Notes: generated by a model from the letters alone, not told the origin. A DNA stretch of 64,000 nt from Leuctra nigra (GCA_934045905.1 OW203770.1:28095259-28159258), one strand, 5' to 3'. Numbered from the stretch's first letter, positions 10,580-22,197 are shown. Made by a program: numbers and translations.

Positions 10580-12238
10580 GTATGTAATTCATTCTTGAAT
10601 TATTTTACTACTATTGATTAAGAAATTATCTCCAATGTGTCAACCTAAATGGGTAAAGAAGATGACCAGCTGGTTTTTGTTTTATTTTAATTTTCTTATT
10701 AAATCGGAATCAGCGTCTCTGTATTAGTAGGTATTTCACTGACACAATTCACTTGTTATCTTGTATACGCATTTTACATACCTACTTAAAGCTATAGAAT
10801 ACGTACAAGAAGGTTACTGAGGGTTGAAAAATATGAACAGAGTGTACAAATGCTATTTATTATTTTACCTAGAAACTAAAAATCCACCGCTGACCAAGTT
10901 TTTTTATACCTACCACCAGAAATTAATTAATACACGTACTAATAAAAACTAGTAAAACTCTAGTGCGTAGGTTACTGTAATCAAAGTATTTATTCTATCA
11001 ATATTCGCAATGTATTTAATTTACTATTTCATTGATTAACTGAATCAAGGGCTTTACATTCCGATAGAATTGAAGTTGTGCGTGGTCACTGGGAAAGAAA
11101 TTTTATTAATGTTACAGTTATTGGTAGAAGTTACAAATAAATATCAAAGTTAGGTGTATTGAGCTGGGGAAGTCTTAAAGATTATATTTTCATGATTTAT
11201 TTTATTTAGTATTAATTATCTTCCGAGGGTAAACCCTATGCAAATTTGCGTTTCTCATTTCTAAAAAATATATTGTATTTGTCTCCTCAGGCCATTCTAA
11301 TACAATTTGAAGTTTCAAATGTGCGTAGGTATTTCAAAACTTTAAATTAAAAAATTATGGAACATTTCCTAAACTAATAGTAGATAGGTTTAGCATAAAC
11401 TTCAAGTTATTACGAGGATTGGTTAGTCTAGAAGGTAAAACCAATAATCTTACTGGGTCTAATATCTTCTTCTCAGAAAATTTTGTATTCATTAATCAGT
11501 AAAATAATCAAATTTTTTAATTTGAAGAACAAATAGGTACCTACCTTATTGATTATTTTATGTACCATTAAACTATCTATGTGTTCTGATACGTGAAAGA
11601 CAGTTTTTAATTATCTTTCTTCTAAATACAATGTCAAGTGCAAGAAAAATTATCTTCCCTTTCAAAGCGGGGATTGAAAACTGATTTCGCCGGCTATTTG
11701 TATGGGAAATGCAAGTGGGTTTTCCGGTTTTTCTCCGATATTCAAAGGTATATGGTTAGGTTTTGCATTTGTCCCCCTTAATTGTCATTAAAATAATGCT
11801 TTTTACAAATAATAAAAATAATACAATAAAATAAACTTTCATGTTTGGTATTAGTGGTTTTAGTCTCAAGGTATTTAATATTGAAAAATTTTTATAGTTG
11901 TGTTAAAATGTTAAGCTTGGCCATTTTCAGAAAATCCGATTAGGTAGTATCTACTTCAATTACCGTTTTATGTTTTGTCGAGTGTACCTTCAACAGCTTA
12001 TAAAATATTTGTTCACACAAATTTCCAATTTTACATGTTAAATCATCGTGGCATTCTCCCTCTAAGACGGCTCCATACTCTGCTTACTTCGTGGTCATCC
12101 GATTAAAGAAATAGTTATCCGTGATCTTACTTTTAATGACTTCGTTTCAAGAATTAGTGTGGGATCACCGGTGTAGAATGACTGCCTAAGCCAACTACTT
12201 GAAATTAAGTTGTAAATTGTTGTTCTTTTGTACATTAG
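10580..12238 (+). other. MULE intron
   Basis: 1.66 kb of AT-rich sequence between the GTATGT donor and a TACATTAG acceptor. I see no coding potential. Short GGTACCTAC-like strings recur (for example near 11535). Confidence 0.6.
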
Positions 12239-12475
12239 GAAGATATTACACAAGATGTGGTGTTGTCACCACAGTGACGTCAATAAAGGCAGAAGTTCTA
12301 CAGGCGAGTCAAGGAAAGGAACTCATTGTAATGCTAAGATCGATATAACTGTCAAACTCATTACAAAGGACACTAAAAAGAAGGATCACTATCTGAAATT
12401 GAATCCTCCTCTATGTGCCATTGTGATATTTACTGGAACCCACAACCATGACACAAACTCGATCGGATCACTCAG
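12239..12475 (+). CDS. MULE transposase exon: N-terminal zinc finger
   Basis: The exon encodes a Cys/His finger of the FLYWCH/WRKY-GCM1 type seen at the N-terminus of animal MULE transposases: MWCCHH, then KGTHCNAKI, then the closing HNH (TGTHNH). Its boundaries are a TACATTAG acceptor and a CAG/GTATGC donor. It joins the next exon in frame (AG plus A makes Arg). The expected role is recognition of the element's terminal inverted repeats. Confidence 0.8.
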
Positions 12476-12555
12476 GTATGCCACTTTTTCTAATATGCAG
12501 TAAAGAGCATCCAGAATTCCTCTATTTCGGGTACTAAATTATAATATTGTTCTAG

Positions 12556-12824
12556 ATACCTCCCAATGACCGACCCACAGATAAAGGCCAAGTTCCTCAA
12601 TCTATTTGCCGATGGATTGTCTCCAGGCGAGAGCATTCGAGCTCATGAGAACGAGATCATGATTGGAAAGAATCCGATTGAAAATCTCGCGAACGGTTCG
12701 ATCAACCCCATGCCTCGAGCTGTGTACAGATTATGGCAAGAGTGGAAGCAGGCGGAGTTTGGCTCAGTGTCAACACCACCATTGAAGAAACTTGCTGAAA
12801 AAGCTGACTTCTATAATGAAAAAG
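12556..12824 (+). CDS. MULE transposase exon, linker region
   Basis: It begins after a TTCTAG acceptor and ends before GTTAGT. It encodes about 90 residues (YLPMTDPQIKAKFLNLF and onward) with a helical, Trp-containing segment. It ends with one base of a Gly codon completed at 13880, which supports the splice. No specific motif is recognised. Confidence 0.75.
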
Positions 12825-13879
12825 GTTAGTACTATTAAATACTATTCATAAAAGTTGACAATCAATTTATGACTTGTATCAAAATATTCATTAATTTTCC
12901 TGAGCATGAATGTATTGAGATAATTTTGTGAATTTTTATTGGGAGTGAATCCCACTTTTCCTTGATAATTTTCATTGAAGTTTTAAAGTATAATCAAATA
13001 GTTGTTCCATCACACAAGCAAAGTTATACCTATCTACCTTATTCACATTTTTTAAAAGTTGAGAAAAACCTTTGGAATCATTAACCTTTTACTTGTGTTG
13101 TACCAATTTATCTAAACTTCGTTTACACATCAATCAATGTCACCAATACTCAAAAATAAAAATAAATACTTGAATTGTTTTTTTGTTACGGCTTTATCCA
13201 ATTATCACACTTAAATATAGTTGATAATGAATAAATATATATTAATTTTTCGCGATATTTTCAAGGTAATAAAATGAATCATTAATTAAAAAGATCAGTA
13301 TTTAGGATTTTAATTCTATAAACATTAGTTATAGTACAAAAAGTATTAATACTGACCTTCTATGTAATTATCAATGGAAAATGGTTAGCGTGGTCTGATA
13401 TCTGCACTAATTAATTAAGATTGACATCGCAGATTTTTTTACTAGTAAAATTATATTTTTTAATTGGCAATATACCCTCTCTTTAACTTACAGTTCATGC
13501 AAACACGTTTTCATACTTTTCACTCTTAATTAATAAAGCTTATTTTTCAATTTACTCATTTACAACACAAGACTTGTAATTCTATTTTATATCATCTTGA
13601 CGAAGAAATGAAGATGTAATTAAGGTTTTGTAGTGGTCAATTTTTATGTAATGTTGTGTCCAGGAGAAAATTAGGCCAGTTAAGAGCAATCAATCAATTA
13701 AGATCAATCAAGAATTATTTTATTTCCTCCGTCAATGAAATACGATTTATTTTCTATAATTCATTTTTCATACTGACTTCCTATTTTTTCACCGCCTCCC
13801 TTGATTTCATGCAGACAGAGCCTATCTATAGGCAAGGTCTAATAGTAATTATACTGCAGATATTTCATTTAATATCCAG
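12825..13879 (+). other. MULE intron
   Basis: 1.06 kb, strongly AT-rich, bounded by GTTAGT and ATATCCAG. The open frame at 13656-13988 overlaps its end and is not coding. Confidence 0.6.
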
Positions 13880-14163
13880 GTATCTCTGTTGTGATCCGCG
13901 AGGAACAACCATGGTGTGTCCTCGTGGTCACCAACATCATGCAACGAGCACAACAGTTGCGTTCGTCAACAGAGATTATCTTCATTGATTCCACTTCAAG
14001 CTGCGACTCCACACATGCGAACTTCACAGTGGTTCTAACAGCCACTAAGGCAGGAGCTGTTCCTGTAGCAGTCCTCATACATGCAGATTGCACTATTGTG
14101 GGCTACAGTGCTGCATTTCAACTCTTGATAGAAAACTTTCCAGCATGCTTTGGTGGAAGAAAT
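13880..14163 (+). CDS. MULE transposase exon with first catalytic Asp
   Basis: It encodes the first half of the MULE catalytic fold. The strand IIFIDSTSSCD holds the first DDE aspartate, followed by the typical FTVVLTATKAGAVPVAVLI core strands. The donor GTACGT follows AAT at 14161-14163, and the next exon starts in phase 0. Confidence 0.85.
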
Positions 14164-14251
14164 GTACGTATTCTGTTGGTCAAATCTGTTTTGTCTTTTG
14201 ACATAGCTTTTGAATATATGAATAGTGTGAATACTTGGATTCTGTTTTCAG

Positions 14252-14437
14252 TCTCCTGCGGTCTTCATGACTGATGATTCTCGAGCTGAAAAGACGGCGC
14301 TAACGAACATCTTCCCCAGTGCTAAGCAGTTTCTTTGCCATTTTCATATGGCTCAAGCCGAATGGCGGTGGTTGATGTCAGCTTCCAGTGGCGTTGGCGA
14401 ACACGAGAGACAGGAATTGATGGGGATGTTTCAAAAG
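14252..14437 (+). CDS. MULE transposase exon with second catalytic Asp and C/H motif
   Basis: 62 codons between TTTTCAG and AAG/GTATTG. VFMTDDSRAEKTAL carries the second catalytic aspartate. FLCHFHMAQAEWRW is the C-x2-H motif that marks the MULE superfamily. Confidence 0.87.
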
Positions 14438-14940
14438 GTATTGTGTACCTCTGAACCCATAATATTATTTCAATATGATTTTATTGTTGGGATATGAAAC
14501 AATAAACAAATACTATTTCAAGAACTGTAACCTAAAACCGATTTGTGACACCTAGAGAATTTATTTTAAGGCAATTTTTTCAATAGGTACTCTGTTAAAA
14601 CAAATAGTTAAGTTTTAACGGTCACTTCAGGAATTTCATTGGTTAGGGTTTCGAAATAAAAAAAAATTGCCATCGCAATATAGTCCTAAACAACTGTTTA
14701 AAATTTATCTGAGTGTTGAAAAACTTGCCATTAATCGTATTAGTTATGGATTTTGTTTAATAATTCTTGATGAAGAAAGGTGATAATTAGCCAGATGATT
14801 TGAATATTAATAAAGATAATATAATATATTAATTATTCAACAATTTAAATTTACATATTATCATTAACAAAATTGTACACAATAGTCTACACTCTCTTTC
14901 GCATTGTTTAGATACATATCTAACTGATTTGATTATTTAG
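14438..14940 (+). other. MULE intron containing a degraded MITE
   Basis: AT-rich intron. Positions 14570-14729 resemble the MITE at 55862-56002. Confidence 0.55.
14570..14729. mobile_element. Degraded PIF/Harbinger-like MITE
   Basis: Imperfect inverted ends (GGCAATTTTTTCAAT against GGCAAGTTTTTCAAC) enclose strings shared with 55862-56002, such as TAGTTAAGTTTTAA, TCATTGGTT, CAATATAGTCCTAA and ACTGTTTAAAA. It is more diverged than the other copy and its target duplication is unclear. Confidence 0.55.
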
Positions 14941-15576
14941 GTCATGTATGCAAAATCGGAAGACGACCTTCACTCAGCGATAGATCAAGTAGACGACCAA
15001 CAGCACCAAGAAAAGTTTGTAGCGAGACTTCACTCCAACTTGGAACGTAAAGAGGAATGGGTTGCTCTCTATCGGACTCACACGGTTACACGGAGCAGGG
15101 ACACCAACAACTTCGCAGAAGCAACAATTCGGGTGATGAAGGACATAATTTTGAATCGTACTAAAGCGTTCAATGTCGTTGCTCTGGTAGAGTTTGTTGG
15201 TGTCGTTTGGGAGCAGTATTCTACAGCTGGACTTCTGAGCTTCGCACACAATCGACGATCACGCCCTCACATCATGTACGAAGCACTTTGCACCAGAATG
15301 AAAGCCATCGACAGAAGCAAAGTTCGTCAAGTGAGCGAGAGTGAGTATGAAGTACCAAGTGCAAGCGACCAAGACACGAGGTACTTCGTCAACGTTGATG
15401 TTGGAATGTGCAGTTGTCCCAGTGGCAACCGTGGTTCCTTCTGCAAGCATCAAGCGTATTTGCACAAAGAGTTCAAGACACCGTTTCCAAATGTCCCTGC
15501 TGTCACGCAGGAAGAGCGGTATGACCTTGGAAAACTGGCTCTTGGAGATATGTGTCCCCCAAAGGAATTCTTCAAG
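14941..15576 (+). CDS. MULE transposase exon with catalytic Glu and SWIM finger
   Basis: 212 codons between a ATTTAG acceptor and AAG/GTAATT. TNNFAEATIRVMKD carries the expected third catalytic residue (Glu). Further on, CSCPSGNRGSFCKH is a complete SWIM zinc finger (C-x-C-x(n)-C-x-H), the usual C-terminal module of MULE transposases. Confidence 0.9.
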
Positions 15577-15840
15577 GTAATTATAATATTCTTCAATAGT
15601 ATAAAAGTCAAAATTAAAACAGGAATTACTAATTAACCATGCCTGAAATTTATGTCCACTCCAAAAAGTCATTTTCATGAACCATTTGAACGTTTGTAAA
15701 TATCCATGGTTACATAATATGACTCTCTTAAGTAAATCACTCTCTAAATCACTCTCTAATCACTCTCTTAATCACGATAAATCAGACAACTTATTCGAAG
15801 TTGTCTTTCGTTTAATCCTCTATATCTCGTATTATTTTAG

Positions 15841-16362
15841 GGCTTAAAAGATTCACCGCGCAAATCTGTGCAACATCCTGCAGAACTGCACATGGATGAA
15901 GAGCCTGAAGATCACACAGCCATGATGAACATAGTCGATCATTCGGAGGAGGAAGATGAGGACGCAGAGATCGAGTACACAGAAGCAAAGTCCAAAGTAT
16001 TAAATCAGTTTGAGAGAATCGGCCATTTAATGGAGTCGAACCATTCAACCCTTCATACCAAACATTTGACAAAACTGGCACAGCAGCTGTCTAAAGTGAC
16101 AAATGTCAACTTGGCTACAGAAATGCTGATGAGCACGACAGCATTATTGAGCAAGAAGACGCGGTCTGGTGGCAAGATCCGAGTGCAGCCTCCAGCCTTA
16201 GCAAGGAGGAGAGCAGGGGCAACAAGAGGCTCTACAAGGATTGCTTCTGGCAGGCCGTCTTTAAACCCAGCTGTTAAACGTGTCACCAAAAGGTGCCGAA
16301 ATTTAAGACGAAACATTAACTTGAACGTTGGTAATGCCAAATCACACGGTGTTAACCACTAG
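15841..16362 (+). CDS. MULE transposase last exon
   Basis: It starts after a ATTTTAG acceptor in phase 0 and ends at TAG 16360-16362. It encodes an acidic stretch (EEEDEDAEIEY) followed by a basic, Arg-rich tail, with no recognised domain. An AATAAA at about 16423 could be its polyadenylation signal. Confidence 0.8.
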   Translation, partial: GLKDSPRKSVQHPAELHMDEEPEDHTAMMNIVDHSEEEDEDAEIEYTEAKSKVLNQFERIGHLMESNHSTLHTKHLTKLAQQLSKVTNVNLATEMLMSTTALLSKKTRSGGKIRVQPPALARRRAGATRGSTRIASGRPSLNPAVKRVTKRCRNLRRNINLNVGNAKSHGVNH

Positions 16363-17167
16363 GGTTAGATATTGGTTAGATAAGTGATAATTCAGTTACG
16401 CTATTTCTGTGTTGGTGCTAGAAATAAATACATTCTTGTTTTAAATAGATTATTTTTTTCGTGTACGATTATTGATTGATTGATACGTGTATTTGCTTAC
16501 AGTCAAATGGTTTTCATTTATTTTTAAATTCTGCTCCAAGAAGAAATCCATATTAATTTAATTTTAAGCTGTCAAGGTAAATAGTGTGCATGAAGCAATT
16601 CAAATATTAATATCAATAATTATACCCATAGTGAATAATTTAACATAAATGTACGCGATTTTTTTTTCATTATGAATTTTGGTCATGATCATGCCATATA
16701 ATTTTGAATAGACTGTTATTTTAATAAATATACCGAATAAAATAATTTGATTGCATATTCCAAAATATTTCTTGATGTTAGATTCAACCTGCCTCCCGAG
16801 TTTTCAATGTAAGTCCCTTTTATTGATCATTTTGTTCTGATAATTTGAAAAAATTTGATGAAATCGTTGAATTCACTCAATTATGACGTAAACCGAATCT
16901 AGCCAGGTTTAGTAATACCTACTTCAAATTATTGATACTATATTGAAAAATGTTTAAAAATGTTTCAATTATGTCAAATTCATTTAAAAAAAACATTTAA
17001 CTTTTTAACTAAGTTGCATCATTTATTATATTACCAATTCATAAATAACTTTAGCCAGGTTTATAAAATCTCATTTCAAGTTTTAAATATTGGCGGCTAA
17101 TGGGAGGAGTCAGAATGAGCCAATCACAGCAAAGGGTGCCGAATCCGTATTGCAAAGGTAAATAAGC
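16363..17167 (+). other. MULE 3' untranslated and subterminal region
   Basis: AT-rich, with no gene. It ends in the right terminal inverted repeat (about 17133-17167); GAGCCAATCACA near 17115 mirrors TGTGATTGGCT near 5064. Confidence 0.6.
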
Positions 17168-17176
17168 TCACCGGAC
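17168..17176. repeat. Right MULE target-site duplication
   Basis: TCACCGGAC, identical to 5003-5011. Confidence 0.95.
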
Positions 17177-18160
17177 ACTGACTACTCGAACCAGTCCCAC
17201 GGCCACCTATAGGGGCTAATAATACATCATTGCAGCGCCGGCCCTTAGACCGCGCTGACCCACCAGATCCCTTGACTCTGGTCTCAGGTCCACGGTTCAT
17301 AACCCGGGACCCGGCATTAGGGGATCCCACCCCTTCTGCATCGCTGATGCGCCCTCCTGCACCCTCTGCTAAAAACTCTGCTCGACCTAACAACTCATTT
17401 TTCTCCAATAAAACGTCCTGCTCCCCGGCGTTGATCAACTGCAGCGTCACCTGCCCCTGAGAAGAAATGTTAGTGAGCACTCGGCCCACCATCACACCGT
17501 GATGCAACACCTTCTCAGGCTCTACCAACATCGCTCCACAAGCAAATACACTCTCGCCTCCCTCCATGGTGCAACTCAGGACCACCCTACTACGCTTTGG
17601 CAGTTTTACAGATGTCGTGCTGAATACGCGCATACCGGCTAACTTGGCTTGCTGCGCTGCGTGTGCTGACTGTCGAGCAACCACAGGACTGATCAGATCC
17701 TGATTCTGCTTCATCGTCAAGCACGCAGTTGTCACTTGATGACAACGCGGATCGTGAACCGGAGCCACCTCCCGTCCACTCAGGAACACAAATCGCCATG
17801 GTCCAATATGCAATGCACCCTGTTGCAAATCCAACACTGCACCACGCTCCCGTAGAAAGTCAGCGCCTAAAATCCCGTCATACGGGAGACGAACCTCAGC
17901 TGAAAACAATTTATGCACGAATGAAGTCCCTCCGACATGGAACTCCACCCGGCAACTCCCCAACAGACGGAGATCGGCCCCCGTGACTCCAGAAGCCACG
18001 GTCGCATCCTTCCTAAACTGTCCCCGACATACGTCTATGTCAGAGCGCAGCAAGGAAAGCGTTGCTCCCGTGTCCACCCCGTCAATCTCCACCTGCAACC
18101 AAAATGCTCCGCCATACCCGGAGTCAACCCCCGGTATGACGTGCCTCCGCCCCGAGCTCC

Positions 18161-19081
18161 CTAGCCCGACGATTGGGCCGTCGTCGAACCTGCGGCGTTT
18201 GGGGCTCCCTTGTTGAGCTGCACATTGCAGCTCCGTGCAATATGACCCAGCTTGCCACATCGGAAACATTTAATTCCCGCTCTGGCCTGCTGCCCTCCCG
18301 ATGTTGTCCGCTTCCCGTCCGCCGCCGCGCCCACCCCCCGCTGTCTCTTGAAACAGCGCTCCTCCCCGTGGCCGTCCTGTCTACAATATCCACAGGGACG
18401 TCTCGGCGTCACCGCAAACACCGGGGCCTTGGCCACCACCTTTTCCTGTGCCTCGATTGCAGCCACCGTCACCGCGATCTGCACCGCCTCCTTCATGGTG
18501 GTCGGCAAACGGTACTGCACCTGCTTGCCCACCACCCCCTGCAGACCTCCCACAAACGCAGCCAGCAGACGGCGCTCACCCTCCTCTCTAACCACTGCCT
18601 TCACCGCGGGGTCAGCCACCGATCTGATAGTTTTTTGGCATAACGTTCGGCACCGGTCCGCGAAGGCCTCGACCGTCTCCGCCTTCCCCTGAACCGCGCT
18701 CTGTAACGCCGCATAGTGGAACTGGTCCGGCTGCTTATCGCCAAACCGTTCCAGGAACAACGCCTTGAACCCTACATAACCCTGCGACTTTTCCCCCAGA
18801 CTAGAATCAAACACCTTAGCGCTCCCCACCAGCTTGAGTCGGCTGACGAACAGCCTGTCGGCGTCCGTCCAGCGTCCCAACTCGCCTGCCACCTCCACCG
18901 AGTCGAAAAAATCATACACCGAGACATCTGTTGGCCCTCCCCCCCAGGATTTAACCAGACTGGCCACAGTCAAATCCTTGACCACCTCTGGTCCAGCCTC
19001 AACCTTAGGCCGGGTGGACAGCCGCTCCTTCAGAGTAGCCAACTCGGCCACTAGCTTCTGAAAATCTTCCTTCGACACCAT
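18161..19081 (-). CDS. gag: Gypsy Gag
   Basis: 306 residues, starting at the ATG of 19081-19079 and ending TAG at 18163-18161. The N-terminal two thirds is helical and charged, like gypsy capsid (it includes VKSWGGGPTDVSVYDFFDSV). Near the C-terminus are two CCHC zinc knuckles: CGYCRQDGHGEERC and CFRCGKLGHIARSC. These nucleocapsid motifs bind the element's RNA during assembly. The frame is intact. The hAT insertion lies 5 bp upstream of the ATG, in the leader, so expression from the LTR would be disturbed even though the protein is not. Confidence 0.92.
   Translation of the reverse strand: MVSKEDFQKLVAELATLKERLSTRPKVEAGPEVVKDLTVASLVKSWGGGPTDVSVYDFFDSVEVAGELGRWTDADRLFVSRLKLVGSAKVFDSSLGEKSQGYVGFKALFLERFGDKQPDQFHYAALQSAVQGKAETVEAFADRCRTLCQKTIRSVADPAVKAVVREEGERRLLAAFVGGLQGVVGKQVQYRLPTTMKEAVQIAVTVAAIEAQEKVVAKAPVFAVTPRRPCGYCRQDGHGEERCFKRQRGVGAAADGKRTTSGGQQARAGIKCFRCGKLGHIARSCNVQLNKGAPNAAGSTTAQSSG
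18167..18203 (-). promoter_or_regulatory. Candidate -1 ribosomal frameshift signal between gag and pol
   Basis: In the gag frame the minus strand reads C CCA AAC at 18203-18197, a heptamer of the X XXY YYZ type in the correct phase. After a 10-nt spacer (18196-18187) there is a 6-bp hairpin, CGACGA / TCGTCG with an 8-nt loop (18186-18167). Pol lies in the -1 frame here and is open across the site. Function is inferred from this agreement of phase, spacing and structure. Confidence 0.65.
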
Positions 19082-19086
19082 TGCAA

Positions 19087-19094
19087 CTCAAAAC
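19087..19094. repeat. Left hAT target-site duplication (CTCAAAAC)
   Basis: The same 8 bases are found at 24744-24751. An 8-bp duplication is diagnostic of hAT elements. Confidence 0.95.
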
Positions 19095-19107
19095 CAGTGT
19101 TGTGACT

Positions 19108-19265
19108 AGATAATTTTATTTTTATCTAGATAAAGATAATAGATAACTGGCAAAAAGTTATCTTGATAAGATAAAAGATAATATTTTGAAAAATTATCTA
19201 GATAATAGATAAAGATAAAAAATAATTATCTAGATAAATATTAAAAGATAAAAGATAATTTTCTA
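19108..19265. repeat. hAT subterminal repeats, left
   Basis: Many copies of the palindrome-based string TTATCTAGATAA and variants (AAAGATAA). They probably serve as transposase binding sites, as subterminal repeats do in other hAT elements; that role is inference. Confidence 0.6.
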
Positions 19266-20383
19266 AAATCTTGTCTCATTTCATTTTACATAGGTATTAT
19301 TTTTAGGTATAGCCAAACAGTTACTTTATAGGCATATCTAACCAGATTATTGATGTTCCTACTGCCTGTGATTAAAATTTTCTAAAAGTGAATTTTTTTT
19401 TATAGGTGATTGTAATTTTAATTTTCTAATGCGTTAATTTGGAAAAGTTGCAGATATGCATAATATTATCTTTCACAGATTTCATTATAACATTATTTTC
19501 TAGCAAATGTTTTAAAATGTATTGGGGATAGGATACAGGATTTTTGGTAGGAACGATGAGGTTAGTAAATAGAACATTGTAAGACATAAGTTAAGCTTCT
19601 ATTTATTTTAATTCAAATTAAGTGAAACTCTCGAGTCTTGAATAATGTGAACGTAGCTATTGATTAACCTGATTTAAACGATCAAATAAAAAATCAACGT
19701 GCCTCACTTTTGTTGCAGATGCTAAAATTTAACTGTTTATCAGTAATTCCTGAAGCTAACTGTTGTATCACTTAAAAACATATTAAAATTATTATAATAT
19801 AATATAATCTCCCGACTCCTGAGCTGAGTCTGGTTTAAAACAATTGATCCGTGTTAAGCTTAAGGTGCAGTAATTCACCATACAAATGAATCTGTATAAT
19901 TTAAGCGATTTGCATGTTTTCTTAAAAATAATACAATCATTCATTGACTGCATTACTGATACAGTACCACATTTTACTTTGAGTCCGCTTGCAAATGTCA
20001 GAAAGAGTCACCAAAGACAATAAAAAATTAATAGATACCGATGGTGACAACAATTCAACAGATAAATTAATTAAGAGTCCTGGCCCCTGGGGACCGCTGT
20101 GGAATCGGATCGACTGTACAATTTTATCAAATTTCTTTTATCTATGAATGTCTGTTTCTGAAATCTATGAAATATTAATATTTTTTTCCCTATAGACATT
20201 TCTGAAATTTTCTCAATAGCAAACACACAAAATAGGTGCCTACTACCTATTAAAACTACCTACATCCCAACGTTACAAAACAGTGGGATAAAAATGTTCC
20301 TGGAAATGATGTCAGAAATTTGGGGAAAATTGACGCAGTCGATTTAATAATTAGTAAATTACACATGGATTACATACAACTAA
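19266..20383 (-). other. hAT 3' non-coding region
   Basis: 1.1 kb downstream of the transposase stop, AT-rich. I see no gene or clear repeat. Confidence 0.5.
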
Positions 20384-22197
20384 TCAGTTATCATTAACTG
20401 AGTTAGTGTTGCATTTAAGAAGAAGAAGAGTCTCAAAAGTATGATCACTTAAATTGCATCGTCTGGGAACCAAGATTTGATTACCCGAGCTGAACATCCT
20501 TTCCACTGGAGCGGAAGATGGCAAAGTTGTGTTAAATTTAATAAACAATTTTTTTACAACTGGGAATTTATGAAGCATCGAAATCTCACTTTTTTTTATT
20601 CAAGGTATGCAAATGCCATTGACAAGTTGGAAGTTGTGACATTTGAAGAAATATTTTTAGTTTTTATGACTGAAGAAAAGATGCTCTCAGCCTCAGTGGT
20701 ATTCAAATTATTGTCGCCATCGGTGTCTGTTCCACCTCCATCAACGACAGTTCGCTGATATTCAGTCAAGAATAGCTTTTTACACATTCTTGAATCGTGT
20801 TCACTAATCCAAGTCCAGTTAAGCTTAAAATTAGGGTGGCTAATCGTAGCCAATATATATGGCTTACTCTCGGGAGTATGTACATCAAAAATGTGATGAA
20901 ATCGCCGCTCTAAATTCTGAAGAAGAACAGACCTCAATTCCGTACAGTAAGCTAAGTGACTCATTTTTGTAAGTTTTCCTTTCATGAGGTGTAGAGAGGG
21001 AAGTACAAGCCCTAGATAACAGTTTTTTTCTCCTTGAAGCACATCTAAGATTGTAGCAATAGGTTCCATGACGAGAACATATTCATCTAAGAATGCGAAA
21101 TCTGATGAATTGAATTTTGATATTCCTATCTTAGCACACACTTCATTGACTTTACTCTTGCCGACTTCAATTACCTTCTTTACTGCATCATAAGTGGAGT
21201 TCCACCTAGTCATGATCGGTATGGTGAACTTAGTATCTAAAATAAGCCCTGTATGATCTGATGCTTTTGTGCTTCGCGAAACTTTGACCCAAAGACAATT
21301 GAGTTTTTTGAAAGCAGATTCATAAGCTTTACTGTATGTTTTGTCGGCAAGAGCTTTCTTTGCATCGGTTGTTGCAAGAAGGCTGAGCGTATGAGATGCA
21401 CAAGTCATGTGCGGAGGGAGCTCAATATCATCGAGTTCGAATTCGAATTCTTGTTCAGTGCCGAAGCGGGACACTAAAATATTTTCAGATACAATAACGT
21501 CACTCTCCTCTTCATCATCAGACTCTGAATCAACGTTGGCTAGATCAATAACGGAAAATGAACGAAATGCTTTTCCGAAGTTTGAGGCATTATCGGTAAC
21601 GGTGTGGGTCAGTTTTCCATCAAGAGCGAATCCCGTGTGAATTACATGCAAGCTTTTTGCAATATTAATATAATCGTGTGAAAATTTGAATCTCTGGCAT
21701 GCCAGTGCAAAAGAATGTCTTTCTAAGGTGTTTGCATCTAAGTAGTGGGCAGTAACACCCATGTAACTGCGATTATGAGAGGACCATAAATCTGCTGTTG
21801 TGCACACAAACTCCTGGTCTTTAAACCTATCATTTATGTCATATATCATTTTAGACCTTTTTGCCTCTATGCGTTTTGACAATGTTCTACGGCATGGCAT
21901 ATGTATGTGATTGTTACTGAGGCCAAGAACAAGATTTTTAAATGACGGCTTGTCTACACAAGATAGAGGTCTCATCTCTTCAACGATATAGCTTATGATG
22001 AGATTTTCACCGTCAACTTGTGTCAGAGGCTTGGAGGTGGCTCTTGACGCAGCAGCTTCATGTGGACGGCCAGACAACATTGATACCACGGTTCTTCTTT
22101 CATTAGAAAACGCTCCAGTTTGCTTTGATGGCCCAGACTTCGCCCTCATCTTCTTCACATACTCAGATAGCTTCACCATCAATCCAGAGTGTTTGAT
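20384..22197 (-). pseudogene. hAT transposase exon 2, catalytic domain plus frameshifted dimerisation domain
   Basis: The exon starts after a TTTGCAG acceptor at 22198. The main frame runs to 20596 (533 codons). It shows hAT landmarks in order: TTADLWSSHNRSYMGVTAHY, HTVTDNASNFGKAF and MTRWNSTYDAVKK. A TAA at 20598-20596 follows YLE. In another frame 20578-20384 encodes the C-terminal dimerisation domain, including LPSSAPVERMFS. The break is at a run of eight A (plus-strand T at 20590-20597), so a 1-nt slip in that run explains it. It could be a real mutation or an assembly error. Confidence 0.88.

Larger units (their letters stand above)
5012..17167 (+). mobile_element. Mutator-like DNA transposon (MULE), 12,156 bp, interrupted by ISL2EU
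   Basis: The termini are inverted repeats beginning GCTTATTTACCTTTGCAAT. They match over about 35 bp with one mismatch, and a further shared TGTGATTGGCT block lies a little inside. The 9-bp target duplication is exact. The plus-strand gene has a zinc-finger N-terminus, a MULE-type catalytic domain and a SWIM zinc finger. Without the 5.2-kb ISL2EU insert the element would be about 6.95 kb. Its first recognisable coding exon is split by that insert, so this copy should make no normal transposase. Confidence 0.93.
17168..18269 (-). pseudogene. pol: Gypsy pol, proximal part: aspartic protease, truncated by the MULE
   Basis: The frame is open from 18269 (a Met used here only as a coordinate) and overlaps the end of gag in the -1 frame. 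About residue 66 it has the protease active site DTGA after a hydrophobic strand (WLQVEIDGV), and the second conserved motif ILGADFL lies near residue 135. A long linker follows. Past 17168 the frame runs into the MULE terminal repeat and stops at 17124, so those last residues are not gypsy. Translation probably enters by -1 frameshifting from gag rather than by a new start. Confidence 0.9.

Noticed and set aside
13656..13988. 110-codon frame upstream of the MULE catalytic exon
   Set aside because: It is mostly intron; the splice acceptor at 13879 and the phase match define a different frame.
17230..18692. Several plus-strand frames
   Set aside because: They are antisense shadows of the gypsy gag and protease frames, with no independent motifs.
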